A stretch of DNA of 64,000 nucleotides from Nonomuraea thailandensis (GCF_024172165.1 NZ_JAMZEB010000002.1:2191501-2255500), one strand, 5' to 3'; counted from the first letter of the stretch, positions 16,293 to 25,328 are shown. A program made the numbers and translations. Notes: a model not told the origin generated them from the letters alone.

Positions 16293-17357
16293 GTGAGAAC
16301 GATGCCCGAGTCGCCGCCCGCCACGACGTTCGCGATGCCGCTGATCGTCACCCTGCTGGCCGGCGTCCTCGCGCTGTCGGTGCTGCTGGCGATCGGCCTG
16401 GGCGCCGCCGCCGTGCCGCCGGGGGAGACGCTGCGCTACCTGTGGGCGGCCGTGACCGGCGGCTCGATCACGGCCGGGGAGGTCACCGCGTACCAGATCA
16501 TCTGGCAGGTGCGCACGCCGCGCGTGCTGCTGGCGGTGCTGGTGGGGGCCGGGCTGAGCGTCGTCGGCGTGGCGATCCAGGCGATGGTGCGCAACGCGCT
16601 GGCCGATCCGTACGTCCTGGGCGTGTCGTCGGGGGCGTCGGCCGGGGCGGTGCTGGTCGGCGTCACGGGCACGCTGACCGCCCTGGGCATCTACGCCGTC
16701 ACGGCCGGCGCGTTCCTCGGCGCGTTGCTCGTCTCCGCCCTGGTCTACCTGGCCTCGCGCGGCGCGGGCGGCCTGACGCCGCTGCGGCTGGTGCTCACCG
16801 GGGTGGCGATGGCGTTCGGCTTCCAGGCGGTGATGAGCCTGATCGTGTACTTCGTCCCGGACGGCGAGTCGACGAGCACGGTGCTGTTCTGGTCGATGGG
16901 CGGCTTCGGCGCGGCCACGTGGGGAGCGCTGCCCGTCGTGGCGGTCGTCACCGCCGCCACCGTCGTGGTGCTGCGCCGCCTCTCGCGCAGCCTGGACGTG
17001 CTCGCCCTGGGCGACGAGACGTCGGTGAGCCTGGGCGTGGACACGGTCAGGCTGCGCAAGGGCCTGTTCGTGCTGACGTCGCTGGCCACCGGCGCGATGG
17101 TCGCGGTCAGCGGCGCGATCGGCTTCGTCGGGCTGGTGATGCCGCACCTGGTGCGGCTGTGGACGGGGGCGGCGCACGTACGCGTGCTGACGATCGCGCC
17201 CCTGGCCGGCGCGATCTTCATGGTGTGGGCCGACCTGGTGGCCAGGACCCTGGTGGCGCCGCGCGAGCTGCCGCTGGGCGTGATCACCGCGCTGGTGGGC
17301 GTGCCGGTCTTCGTCGTCCTGCTGCGCCGCCGCGGTTACCTGTTCGGAGGACGTTGA
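16293..17357 (+). CDS. FecCD-type ABC transporter permease
   Basis: 354 residues, about nine or ten membrane helices. FecCD signatures: VRTPRVLLAVLVGAGLSVVGVAIQ, NALADPYVLGVSSGASAGA, and SGAIGFVGLVMPHLVRLWTG. It belongs to the siderophore/cobalamin/heme class. The GTG start at 16293 follows GGAGGA. It overlaps the ATPase gene by one base (TGATG). The set resembles actinobacterial importers labelled proposed F420-0 transporters, a name based on phylogenetic profiling rather than biochemistry. The Fur/Zur-like box argues instead for a metal chelate. Confidence 0.9.
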   Translation: MRTMPESPPATTFAMPLIVTLLAGVLALSVLLAIGLGAAAVPPGETLRYLWAAVTGGSITAGEVTAYQIIWQVRTPRVLLAVLVGAGLSVVGVAIQAMVRNALADPYVLGVSSGASAGAVLVGVTGTLTALGIYAVTAGAFLGALLVSALVYLASRGAGGLTPLRLVLTGVAMAFGFQAVMSLIVYFVPDGESTSTVLFWSMGGFGAATWGALPVVAVVTAATVVVLRRLSRSLDVLALGDETSVSLGVDTVRLRKGLFVLTSLATGAMVAVSGAIGFVGLVMPHLVRLWTGAAHVRVLTIAPLAGAIFMVWADLVARTLVAPRELPLGVITALVGVPVFVVLLRRRGYLFGGR

Positions 17358-18154
17358 TGGCGCGGCTGGTGCTGGACGAGCTGTCGGTGTCCATCGACGG
17401 CGCCCCGATCGTCAAGGACCTGGCGCTCGCCGTCGAGGCGGGGCAGGTGGTGGGGCTGATCGGGCCCAACGGCTCGGGCAAGACGACCGCCCTGCGCTGC
17501 GTGTACCGGGCGTTGCAGCCGGCGAGCGGCGCGGTGCGGATCGACGGCGAGGAACTGACGCGGATGCCGCTGCGCGACAGCGCCCGCGTCATCTCCGCCC
17601 TCACCCAGGAGGGACGGGCGGACCTCGACTTCACCGTCGAGGAGGTCGTCGCCCTCGGCCGCGCCCCCCACCTGCGCGGCAACCAGGCGCTCAGCGCCCG
17701 CGAGCGCGAGCTGTGCCGTCAGGCGATGGCGCGGATGGAGGTGCTGCACCTGGCCGGGCGTGGCGTGCTGTCGCTGTCCGGCGGGGAACGCCAGCGCGTC
17801 CTGGTCGCCCGGGCGCTGGTGCAGGAGCCGCGGGTGCTGGTGCTCGACGAGCCCACCAACCACCTCGACCTGCACCACCAGATCCGGCTGCTGTCGATGC
17901 TCAAGGGCTCCGGGCTGAGCGTGCTCGTCACCCTGCACGACCTCAACCTGGCCGCCTCCGCCTGCGACCGGCTGGCGGTGCTGTCGCACGGAGCCCTCGT
18001 CGCGTACGGGCCGCCCGCCGAGGTTCTCACCGAGGAACTCCTGCGCGAGGCGTTCGGCGTCGAGGCGAGCGTCGTCCCCCACCCGCTCACCGGGGTCCCC
18101 CAGGTGCTCTACGACCTGGGCACGGCCACGACCACGAAAGGAAACTCGAAGTGA
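17357..18154 (+). CDS. FecE/BtuD-type ABC transporter ATPase
   Basis: 265 residues: Walker A GPNGSGKTT (about 36-44), Q-loop near ALTQEGRAD, signature LSGGERQRV, Walker B RVLVLDEPTNHLDL and H-loop TLHDLNLA. It is the complete nucleotide-binding subunit for the FecCD permease and is translationally coupled to it. The stop overlaps the GTG of the binding protein (GTGA). Confidence 0.93.
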   Translation: MARLVLDELSVSIDGAPIVKDLALAVEAGQVVGLIGPNGSGKTTALRCVYRALQPASGAVRIDGEELTRMPLRDSARVISALTQEGRADLDFTVEEVVALGRAPHLRGNQALSARERELCRQAMARMEVLHLAGRGVLSLSGGERQRVLVARALVQEPRVLVLDEPTNHLDLHHQIRLLSMLKGSGLSVLVTLHDLNLAASACDRLAVLSHGALVAYGPPAEVLTEELLREAFGVEASVVPHPLTGVPQVLYDLGTATTTKGNSK

Positions 18155-19131
18155 ACAGACGCACCCCCGCCGCGCTCCTGACGGGCGCACTCCTGCTCGC
18201 CGGCTGCGGCGCGCAGGTGGAGGGCGGCGCCACCGCCGCGCGCACGGTGACGGTCAAGAGGTGCGGCGAGGACGTCCGGTACACCACCCCCCGCCGGGCC
18301 GTCGTCTACGAGGGCGGCAGCGCCGACAAGCTGTTCGCCCTCGGCCTGACCCGGCACGTGCACGGCTACGTCATGCCGCCCGCCAACCCGCCGGTCACCG
18401 AGTCCCCGTGGGCGGCCGAGTACGCCAAGGTCAAGTTCCTCAGCGACGACCTGCTCAACCGGGAGCTGGTCGTGGACGCCAAGGCCGACTTCGTGGTCGC
18501 GGGCTGGCGCTCCGGCTTCAGCGACCAGCGCGGCATCACCCCCGCCATCCTCGACGGCCTGAAGATCCAGAGCTTCATGCACACCGAGTCGTGCTTCAAC
18601 TATCCCGGCCACCCCGAACGGGTCCCGCCCTTCGAAGCCCTCTACACCGACCTCGAACGCCTCGGCAAGATCTTCGGCGTCGAGGCCAGGGCGCGGGACC
18701 TGGTCGCCGGCTACCGCAAGCGCGTCGAGGCGGTCCAGGCACAGGCCCCCAAGGGCGAGCCGACCCCCGTCTTCCTCTACGACTCGGGCACCGACAAGCC
18801 GTTCACCGCGGGAAGCCAGGTGCCGCCCACCGACATCATCCGCTTCGCCGGCGGCCACAACGTCTTCGGCGACCTGGACGCGCGCTGGGGCGAGGTCACC
18901 TGGGAGGCCGTGGTCGAGGCCAGGCCGGAGGTCATCGTCATCCTCGACTACGGGGACAAGCCCGCCGCGGAGAAGATCAAGTTCCTCAAGGAGTTCCCCA
19001 CCACCAGCAAGCTGCCCGCCGTCGTCAACGACCGCTTCTACGTCCTGGACTACAACGAGGGCATCAGCGGGCCGCGCAACATCGACGGCCTGGAAGGGTT
19101 CGCGAAGTACCTGCGCGAACTGCGGACATGA
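18151..19131 (+). CDS. Periplasmic-binding lipoprotein of the FecB/BtuF class
   Basis: 326 residues from GTG 18151, with AAAGGAAA upstream. Lipobox LLLAGC places Cys near residue 19. The PBP2-type fold is indicated by RAVVYEGGSADKLFALGL, IIRFAGGHNVF, and WEAVVEARPEVIVILDYG. A distinctive TESCFNYPGHPERVPPFEALYTDLERLGKIFGVEARA block matches my memory of the proposed F420-0 binding-protein family. Ligand remains unknown. It overlaps both neighbours by four bases. Confidence 0.87.
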   Translation: MNRRTPAALLTGALLLAGCGAQVEGGATAARTVTVKRCGEDVRYTTPRRAVVYEGGSADKLFALGLTRHVHGYVMPPANPPVTESPWAAEYAKVKFLSDDLLNRELVVDAKADFVVAGWRSGFSDQRGITPAILDGLKIQSFMHTESCFNYPGHPERVPPFEALYTDLERLGKIFGVEARARDLVAGYRKRVEAVQAQAPKGEPTPVFLYDSGTDKPFTAGSQVPPTDIIRFAGGHNVFGDLDARWGEVTWEAVVEARPEVIVILDYGDKPAAEKIKFLKEFPTTSKLPAVVNDRFYVLDYNEGISGPRNIDGLEGFAKYLRELRT

Positions 19132-20462
19132 CCGGCCGGGACACCTCGCGGGCGCGGTCGATCCTGCGCGAGGGCCAGTTCGTCCGGCTGTGGTGCGGCA
19201 CCACCGCCTCCGGCCTGGCGACCTGGGCGCTGCCCTTCGTGCTGGGGCTCGCCGTGCTGGACCGCACGCTCACCGCCGCCGGGCTCGGCATCGTGCTGGC
19301 CACCCGCACCGTCGGCTTCCTCGCCGCCGTGCCGATCAGCGGGGTCCTGGCCGACCGGTACTCGCGCCGGGCCGTGGTGTCGTGGGCGGGGCTGGCCGCC
19401 GCGCTGGCCACCCCGTTCATCGCGCTCGGGCTCGGGCGCTCGGTCCCGCTCATGGCCGTCGCGGCGGCGGTGGTCGGCGCGGGGCAGGGGGCGTGCCGGC
19501 CCGCGTTCCAGGCACTCACGGCCGAGGTCGTGGACGCCGGGCGGCGGCGGCAGGCCAACGCCGCGATGACGCTGGCCGTGCGCGTCACCACCCTGGTGGC
19601 GCCGGCGGGCACGGCGTTGCTGGCGGCCGTCCTGGACACCTGGTGGCTGCTGGTCGGCACCGGGTTGCTCTGGGCCGTCGCGGCCCTGTTGCCACCCCGC
19701 GGCCCGCACGCCCCGGAGCGTGCCGCGGCGGGCGCGCGGCTCTCCGGGGAGTCGCGTGAGAGGGGTGCGCGGCTTCCCGGAGAGTCGCGTGAGGCGGGTG
19801 CGCGGCTTCCCGGAGGGTCGCGTGCCGGGTCCGGGGTGCGGTTCTTCGCGGAGTTCGGCGAGGGCGTGCGTGAGGCGCGCAGGCACCCGTGGTTCCTGGC
19901 CGGCCTGGGCGCGCTGGCCGCCGTCATCTTCACCGGCTACTCGGCCACCGGCGTGGCGCTCCCGCTGGTCAGCCGCGACAGCTACGGCACCGAGGCGGTG
20001 CTCGCGGCGGCGCTGACCGCCTACACCCTCGGCGCGCTGGCCGGCGCCCTGATCGTGGCCAGGTGGCAGCCGCGCGCGCAGGGCTGGGCCGCCCTGGCCG
20101 GCCTGGCCCTGTACGGCTTCGCCCCGCTCAGCCTGCTGCTGCCGGCGCACCCGGCCCTGGTGTTCGCCGCCTACGCGCTGGCCGGCCTGGGCATCGAGCT
20201 GTTCAACGTGCCGTGGTTCACCGCCACCCAGCGCGAGGTGGAGCCGCGCCTGCTCGCCCGCGTCTCCTCGCTCGACTTCCTCGTCTCCTACGGCCTGGCC
20301 CCCGTCGGCCTCGCCTTCCTCGCCCCGGCCGTCGACGCCTTCGGCCTGCGACCGGTCCTGGCCGGCTGCGCGCTGGTGTGCTTCCTCGCCCCGGCCGCCG
20401 CGGCCCTGGTCCCCAGCAGCCGCGGCTTCAGGACGGCGCCGCCGAGCTCGCCACGCCGCTGA
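19128..20462 (+). CDS. MFS transporter (enterobactin-exporter/MdtG-like)
   Basis: 444 residues, about 12 helices, starting RSILREGQFVRLWCGTTASGLATW and carrying GVLADRYSRRAVVSWAG (MFS motif A). A loop at residues about 200-235 contains three tandem copies of a GARLPG(E/G)SR-type unit, separating the two halves. It is the last gene of the importer operon, coupled by ATGA. In siderophore-type loci such MFS proteins export or recycle the ligand; here that is inference. Confidence 0.85.
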   Translation: MTGRDTSRARSILREGQFVRLWCGTTASGLATWALPFVLGLAVLDRTLTAAGLGIVLATRTVGFLAAVPISGVLADRYSRRAVVSWAGLAAALATPFIALGLGRSVPLMAVAAAVVGAGQGACRPAFQALTAEVVDAGRRRQANAAMTLAVRVTTLVAPAGTALLAAVLDTWWLLVGTGLLWAVAALLPPRGPHAPERAAAGARLSGESRERGARLPGESREAGARLPGGSRAGSGVRFFAEFGEGVREARRHPWFLAGLGALAAVIFTGYSATGVALPLVSRDSYGTEAVLAAALTAYTLGALAGALIVARWQPRAQGWAALAGLALYGFAPLSLLLPAHPALVFAAYALAGLGIELFNVPWFTATQREVEPRLLARVSSLDFLVSYGLAPVGLAFLAPAVDAFGLRPVLAGCALVCFLAPAAAALVPSSRGFRTAPPSSPRR

Positions 20463-20484
20463 AGGCGGTCGCCGGCCCCGCTGC

Positions 20485-20660
20485 TCAGCGGCTGCCCTGC
20501 CAGGAGTAGAAGGCGCGTACGTCTCCAGCTCCGCGGCCGAACGCACGAGACGCTGGTCGCCGCTGTCGCGGAAGGCCGTGATCGCCACGACGACGCCCGC
20601 CGCGAGGACGAGGACGCCGAGGAACGCCGGCACTCTCGCGCCGGAACCGCCGGCTGCCAT
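20485..20660 (-). pseudogene. Frameshifted small membrane protein of about 57 residues
   Basis: ATG 20660 has GGAGG six bases upstream and encodes one helix (VPAFLGVLVLAAGVVVAITAF) followed by GDQRLVRSAAELETY. A different frame then continues RAFYSWQGSR and stops at 20485. The shift between is one base near 20510-20520. Without a shift the frame runs uselessly through the MFS gene. It may be an intact gene with a sequencing indel or a recent pseudogene. A LacI-type operator lies upstream of it. Confidence 0.35.
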
Positions 20661-20723
20661 CGAGGACCTCCGGATCATCGCCGCGGACAGGATCTCCCGG
20701 TGATCATAGGCGGCGCCGGCGAT

Positions 20724-20739
20724 GTTAAACCGGTTACAA
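20724..20739. promoter_or_regulatory. LacI-type operator downstream of the sugar-binding protein gene
   Basis: GTTAAACCGGTTACAA centres on the palindrome AACCGGTT. It matches the site at 24322-24336 at 13 of 15 positions. It lies 9 bases beyond the binding-protein stop and 64 upstream of the small membrane protein start, so it may control that gene or serve as a second site for the same repressor. Confidence 0.5.
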
Positions 20740-20747
20740 CAGGGGGC

Positions 20748-22385
20748 TCACTGCGTGGCCGCGTGCTCGGTGGCCAGCTCCTCCGCCACCTGGTCGCCGC
20801 CCGCGTTCCGCCACTGGGTGACGGTGTCCTTCCACGCCGACAGCGGCTCGCGGCCGAAGACGACCGCCGCGATGCCGTCCCCCATGATCTGGTTGAGCTG
20901 GGCGCCCTTGCTCACCGAGGTGGCCGAGCGCAGGCCGTTGCCCGGGTTGGGGACGCTGCCGGGCAGGGTCGCCTTCTGCCAGTCGTGGACGGCCTGGGCG
21001 GTCTCCGGGTAGCCGGGCAGGTAGATGACCGACGGGGCGGTGCCGATGTAGCGGAAGGGGAGGGTGTTGTTGTTCTCGCTCTGGTAGAGGTCGAGGGTCT
21101 CGATGCCGCCGTTCTCCTTGGTGAAGTGCACGCCCTCGACGCCGTAGTTGGCCAGCTCGTACTCCTTGGTGCCGAACGGGGCGCTGAGGTAGTCGCTGAT
21201 GCGCAGCAGCAGCTTGATCCGCTCGGGCGCGGCCTTCTTGAAGGTGACGTAGCCGAAGATGCCGGGGCCCTGCCAGGGGGTGGCGGCCGGGCCGTACGGG
21301 TAGCCGAGGTCGAGCGCGAACCGTTTGTCGATCTTGGTGAGGGTGGTCAGCGCCATGGCGCCGAAGCCGTCCTGCACGGACGCGACGGTGCCGTTGTGGA
21401 AGTAGGTCTGCATGTCGGTGGAGCTGACGGTCAGGCCGTCCGGGTGCGCGGACCTGGCCTCGACCAGCTTGCGCATGACGCCCAGCGCCTCCTCGAACTG
21501 CGGGGTGGCCAGGGTGGTGGCGAACTGGCCGTTCGACAGCGACCAGCCGTTGGGCGCGCCGAGCGAGCCGGCGTGGTAGGTGACGCCGCCCAGCCCGCCG
21601 AAGAGCGTCTTGTACCAGCCGACTCCCCACTTGCGGCCGGTGCTGAGCTCCTTCATCGCCTCCAGGTACTGCTCGGTGGTCCAGGTCTTCGGGATGCCCG
21701 CCTCGTCCATGGCGGTGCGGTTGACGAACAGGCTGTTGGCCGGCGTCGGCCGCTCCAGCGGGATGCCGTACAGCCTGCCGTTGACGCGGCCCATGCCCTT
21801 CCAGGCGTACGGCGGGATGTTGGCCAGGTTCGGGTACTGCTTCACGGCGTCGCCGCCGACGAACTCCGACAGGTCGGCGCACTGGGCCTGGATGAACTCC
21901 AGGGAGTGCGGCAGCGCGAGGTTGGTGAACATGATGATGTCCGGCAGGTCGCTGCCCGAGGCCATCAGGGTGGTCATCTTCTGGCCGTACTCGGGGTCGG
22001 GCACCACGGTGACCTGAAGGTCGACGTTGAGCGCCTTGTTGACCGCCTGCCAGTAGCGGTTCCGGGTGACCGGGGCGGGCGGCGGGCCGTACGTCACGAC
22101 CAGCGCGGTCACCCTGGAGCCGTCGCCCACGGTGTCGCCGACCGACTGGACGAGGGTCTCGGGGTACTTCAGGTAGAGGTTCTGCACGCCGGTGTCGTCG
22201 CCGGGGGCGTCCGGCGTGGGGCCGGCGAAGGGCACGTACGCCGGCCAGGGCACGAGCTGCTTGCCGGCGTTGGAGACGCCGCCGCTCGACGGGCCGCCGC
22301 CGCCCCCGCAGGCGGTGAGCAGTGACGCGGCGGCCACGCCGAGGGCGCCCCTGAACAGGGCGCGGCGATCGATGGTGTTGTCCAT
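20748..22385 (-). CDS. Carbohydrate ABC transporter substrate-binding lipoprotein (LplA-like)
   Basis: 545 residues, longer than average SBP_bac_1 proteins and typical of the LplA/YtcQ group. The N-terminus RRALFRGALGVAAASLLTAC combines a twin-arginine-like pair and a lipobox, with a Gly-rich tether after Cys. Later MTTLMASGSDLPDIIMF and WNAM-like helices are typical of the family. It follows the permease genes by 21 bases. These systems import oligosaccharides, with the ATPase (MsiK-like) usually encoded elsewhere; none is present here. Confidence 0.88.
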   Translation of the reverse strand: MDNTIDRRALFRGALGVAAASLLTACGGGGGPSSGGVSNAGKQLVPWPAYVPFAGPTPDAPGDDTGVQNLYLKYPETLVQSVGDTVGDGSRVTALVVTYGPPPAPVTRNRYWQAVNKALNVDLQVTVVPDPEYGQKMTTLMASGSDLPDIIMFTNLALPHSLEFIQAQCADLSEFVGGDAVKQYPNLANIPPYAWKGMGRVNGRLYGIPLERPTPANSLFVNRTAMDEAGIPKTWTTEQYLEAMKELSTGRKWGVGWYKTLFGGLGGVTYHAGSLGAPNGWSLSNGQFATTLATPQFEEALGVMRKLVEARSAHPDGLTVSSTDMQTYFHNGTVASVQDGFGAMALTTLTKIDKRFALDLGYPYGPAATPWQGPGIFGYVTFKKAAPERIKLLLRISDYLSAPFGTKEYELANYGVEGVHFTKENGGIETLDLYQSENNNTLPFRYIGTAPSVIYLPGYPETAQAVHDWQKATLPGSVPNPGNGLRSATSVSKGAQLNQIMGDGIAAVVFGREPLSAWKDTVTQWRNAGGDQVAEELATEHAATQ

Positions 22386-22406
22386 GACGAGGTTCCTTCG
22401 GGGGGT

Positions 22407-23294
22407 TCAGGCCTTGAGCGCGCCGGTCAGCACGCCCTTGGCGAAATAGCGCTGCAGGAAGGGGTAGACGACCACGATCGGGAGCGTGGCGAGGATGACC
22501 ACGGCCATCTGCACGGACTGCGGCGAGGTGGCGGCCAGCTCGCCGGACGCCTCGGACAGGGACGCGCCGCCGGTGACGTACTGGCGCAGCACGGTGCCGA
22601 TCGGCCACATGGTCTGGTCGTTGAAGTAGATGATCGCCTCGAAGAACCGGTTCCAGTACGCCACCGCGTAGAACAGGCCGATCACCGCGATGACCGCCTT
22701 CGACAGCGGCAGCACGACTCTGCGCAGCACGGTCAGCTCGCCGGCGCCGTCCATGCGCGCGGCGTCGATCAGCTCCTGCGGGATCGACTGGAAGAAGCCG
22801 CGCATCACGACCAGGTTGAACACGTTGACCAGGAACGGCAGGATCAGCGCCGCGTAGTTGTCGACCAGCCCCGCGCTCTGCACGACCAGGAACAGCGGCA
22901 CCATCCCCGGCGGGAACAGGAACGTGAACAGCACCAGCAGCAGCATCGGCTTGCCGCCGTAGACCTTGGGCCTGCTCAGCGTGTACGCCAGCGCGATCGT
23001 GCAGACCAGGCTGAGCGCGGTGCCGACCAGGGTGACGCCGGCGCTGATGAGCAGGGCGCGGGTGATGATGCCGCCGGCCAGGATGTCGGCGTAGGCGTCG
23101 AAGGAGAACTGGGTCGGCCAGACGACCCAGCCGCCGTTGTCGATGACGTTCTGCGGGGCGGCCAGGCTGGTGGCCAGCACCGTCCACAGCGGGAAGAGCA
23201 CCAGCAGCACGACGACGGTCAGCGCGACCGCCTTGAGCGCGCGGACGGCCAGGCTGGGACGGCCCATCCAGGCGGGCGCTTGCGTGGTGCTCAT
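22407..23294 (-). CDS. Carbohydrate ABC transporter permease (LplC/YtcP-like)
   Basis: 295 residues, six helices. N-terminus VVVLLVLFPLWTVLATSLAAPQNV; EAA loop IPQELIDAARMDGAGELTVLRRVVLPLSKA; and the C-terminal RYFAKGVLTGALKA ending typical of CUT1 type-2 permeases. Start ATG 23294 overlaps the preceding gene by ATGA. Confidence 0.9.
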   Translation of the reverse strand: MSTTQAPAWMGRPSLAVRALKAVALTVVVLLVLFPLWTVLATSLAAPQNVIDNGGWVVWPTQFSFDAYADILAGGIITRALLISAGVTLVGTALSLVCTIALAYTLSRPKVYGGKPMLLLVLFTFLFPPGMVPLFLVVQSAGLVDNYAALILPFLVNVFNLVVMRGFFQSIPQELIDAARMDGAGELTVLRRVVLPLSKAVIAVIGLFYAVAYWNRFFEAIIYFNDQTMWPIGTVLRQYVTGGASLSEASGELAATSPQSVQMAVVILATLPIVVVYPFLQRYFAKGVLTGALKA

Positions 23295-24274
23295 GCCTTG
23301 TAGACCCCCTGCTCGCCGAGCCGGTGCGCGACCTTGTTGGCGGTGTAGACGAGGACGATGCCGATCACGCCCTTGAACAATCCGACGGCGGCGGCGTAGC
23401 CGAAGTCGCCGCCGGCGAAGGCGGTGAAGTAGACGAACGTCTCCAGCACCTCGCCGGTCTCCGGGCCGACCGACTGGCGCTGCAGGAAGAACTGCTCGAA
23501 CCCGATCGACAGGAACTCGCCGAGGCGCAGCACCAGCAGCAGCACGATGACCGGGCGGATCGCGGGCAGCGTCACGTGCCAGAGCCTGCGGCCCCAGCCG
23601 GCGCCGTCGATGGCGGCGGCCTCGTACTGCTGCTCGTCCACCTGCGACAGCGCCGCCAGGAAGATGATCGTCGCCCAGCCGCACTCCTTCCAGACGAGCT
23701 GCGCGACCACCAGCGGCCCGTACACGTCGGGGTTGCCGATGATCGACAGCGGGTTCGCGCCCAGGCCGGACAGCCAGCCGTTGACCACCCCCGCGCCGCC
23801 CAGCATCTGCTGGAACAGCGCCAGCACGATCACCCACGACAGGAAGTGCGGCAGGTAGACCACGCTCTGCACGAACTTCCTGACGGTGTCGCCCACGACG
23901 CTGTGCAGCAGCAGCGCCAGCGCCAGCGGGGCCGGGAAGAAGAAGACGAGCTGCAGCAGGGCGATGAACAGGGTGTTCGTCACCGCGTTCCAGAACTCCG
24001 GGTCGGTGAACATGCGCTCGAAGTGCGCCAGGCCCACCCACTCGCTGCCCTGAATCCCGAGGAACGGGATGTAGTTCATGAACGCCAGCACGTTGCCGAA
24101 CAGCGCGCCGTAGTGGAAGACCAGGAAGTACACCAGGCCGGGCACCGCGAGGAGCAGCAGCACGCGGTCGGCCCTGATGCGTCGCAGCCGGCTCCGGCGG
24201 CGGGACGGGGCCTTGGCCTTCTCGATCGGCGGACCGGCTGTGCCGGTGCCGCCACGGACCCGCGTCATGCTCAC
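23291..24274 (-). CDS. Carbohydrate ABC transporter permease (LplB-like)
   Basis: 327 residues from GTG 24274. A basic cytoplasmic start (RRRSRLRRIRADR) is followed by LVYFLVFHYGALFGNVLAFMNY and the EAA loop VDEQQYEAAAIDGAGWGRRLWHVTLPAI. First gene of the LplBCA-like operon. Two LacI-type operators lie upstream at 24322 and 24456. Confidence 0.9.
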   Translation of the reverse strand: MSMTRVRGGTGTAGPPIEKAKAPSRRRSRLRRIRADRVLLLLAVPGLVYFLVFHYGALFGNVLAFMNYIPFLGIQGSEWVGLAHFERMFTDPEFWNAVTNTLFIALLQLVFFFPAPLALALLLHSVVGDTVRKFVQSVVYLPHFLSWVIVLALFQQMLGGAGVVNGWLSGLGANPLSIIGNPDVYGPLVVAQLVWKECGWATIIFLAALSQVDEQQYEAAAIDGAGWGRRLWHVTLPAIRPVIVLLLVLRLGEFLSIGFEQFFLQRQSVGPETGEVLETFVYFTAFAGGDFGYAAAVGLFKGVIGIVLVYTANKVAHRLGEQGVYKA

Positions 24275-24321
24275 GTGCTACGCCTCTCTGCGGTGCCGAG
24301 CCGAAACAGAATGTGCATCAA

Positions 24322-24336
24322 GATAAAACGGTTACA
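24322..24336. promoter_or_regulatory. LacI-type operator upstream of the sugar importer operon
   Basis: GATAAAACGGTTACA, read as TGTAACCGTTTTATC on the coding strand of the importer, lies 48 bases before the lplB-like GTG. It is a near twin of 20724-20739. The central AACCG(G/T)TT is typical of LacI-family sites. No LacI gene is in the window. Confidence 0.5.
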
Positions 24337-24455
24337 TAGCTCGGTCAAGAGAGGATGGCCGGGCTCACGACGGCGGAATCCCTGCCATTTCCTGGTGATC
24401 CCGATGGCTGTAGCAGTGGCAAGGATGCCACCAAGCCTCTAAAGTTGCCTCGACA

Positions 24456-24470
24456 TGGGAAGCGTTTCCA
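24456..24470. promoter_or_regulatory. Second LacI/cre-type dyad in the divergent region
   Basis: TGGGAAGCGTTTCCA, or TGGAAACGCTTCCCA on the other strand, is a near-perfect dyad with the LacI-family central CG. It lies 182 bases upstream of the importer and 78 bases upstream of the dehydrogenase. Its sequence differs from the AACCGGTT-type sites, so it may bind another LacI-family protein. Confidence 0.5.
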
Positions 24471-24510
24471 TCAGAGCAGAACGGGCGGCGGTGTGGCGTC
24501 GCTCACACCG

Positions 24511-24537
24511 TGTCACAGGCCGGGGTGGTGGTCCGTC
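24511..24537 (+). promoter_or_regulatory. ECF41-type sigma factor promoter
   Basis: TGTCACA at 24511-24517 and CGTC at 24534-24537 are separated by exactly 16 bases. This is the promoter form described for ECF41 sigma factors (TGTCACA...CGTC). It lies 10 bases before the ATG of the dehydrogenase, and an ECF41 gene follows directly, so the pair is probably a self-controlled unit with a very short leader. Confidence 0.75.
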
Positions 24538-24547
24538 TTCAGAGGGC

Positions 24548-25291
24548 ATGACGAACACGGAACAGACCTCGGTGCTGATCACCGGAGGCAACAAGGGCCT
24601 CGGCCTCGAAGCGGCCCGGCGGCTCGGCGAGCTGGGCTGGACGATCTTCCTCGGCTCGCGCGACGAAGGCCGCGGGCGTGAGGCCGCCGGCAAGCTGGCC
24701 GCCGGCGGCGCGAACGTGGTCATGGTCCCGCTCGACGTGACCAAGGACGAGTCGGTGGCCGCCGCGGAACGGCTCGTCCGCGAGCACACCGACCGGCTGG
24801 ACGTCCTGATCAACAACGCCGGCGCGCCCGGCAGGGGCATCGCGCCCGCGGAGGCGACCGCCGAGGAGATCCACGCCGTCTACGACACCAACGTGTACGG
24901 CCCGATCAGGGTCACGCACGCGTTCCTGCCCCTGCTGCGCGCCTCGGACCACCCGAGGGTGGTGATGGTGTCCAGCGCCGTCGGCGCGTTCTCCGTCGTG
25001 AGCGACCCCGAGCAGGCCGCCTCGAAGTTCCACGAGCTCGCCTACAGCTCCTCCAAGACGGCGCTGAACATGATCACCGTCCGGTACGCCCAGGCGCTCC
25101 CGGACGTCAAGTTCAACCTCGCCACCCCCGGCGAGGTCGCCAACCACACGTTCGCCGCCACCGACATGAACAACCACACCGGCCGGCTCACGGTCACCGA
25201 GGGCACCGACTCGATCGTCAGGCTGGCGACGCTCGGCCCCGACGGGCCGAGCGGGATCTTCGTCGACCGCCTCGGCCCCATCGCCTGGTGA
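24548..25291 (+). CDS. SDR family oxidoreductase, likely ECF41 target
   Basis: 247 residues: LITGGNKGLGLEAA (TGxxxGxG), LINNAGAPG, SSAVGAFS and YSSSKTALN (catalytic Tyr-Lys). The nucleotide-binding spacing fits NADP-dependent, carbonyl-reductase-like SDRs. The ATG at 24548 is placed just behind the ECF41-type promoter; an ATG at 24455 lies inside the LacI-type dyad and is not used. Oxidoreductases are classic partners of ECF41 sigma factors. Confidence 0.87.
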   Translation: MTNTEQTSVLITGGNKGLGLEAARRLGELGWTIFLGSRDEGRGREAAGKLAAGGANVVMVPLDVTKDESVAAAERLVREHTDRLDVLINNAGAPGRGIAPAEATAEEIHAVYDTNVYGPIRVTHAFLPLLRASDHPRVVMVSSAVGAFSVVSDPEQAASKFHELAYSSSKTALNMITVRYAQALPDVKFNLATPGEVANHTFAATDMNNHTGRLTVTEGTDSIVRLATLGPDGPSGIFVDRLGPIAW

Positions 25292-25328
25292 ACGGCATGA
25301 GACGGCTCCGGTACTCTGGCGCCCTCCG

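Noticed and set aside
24455..24547. Extended N-terminus of the SDR from ATG 24455
   Set aside because: It would cover the LacI-type dyad and the ECF41 promoter and adds 31 residues unlike any SDR.
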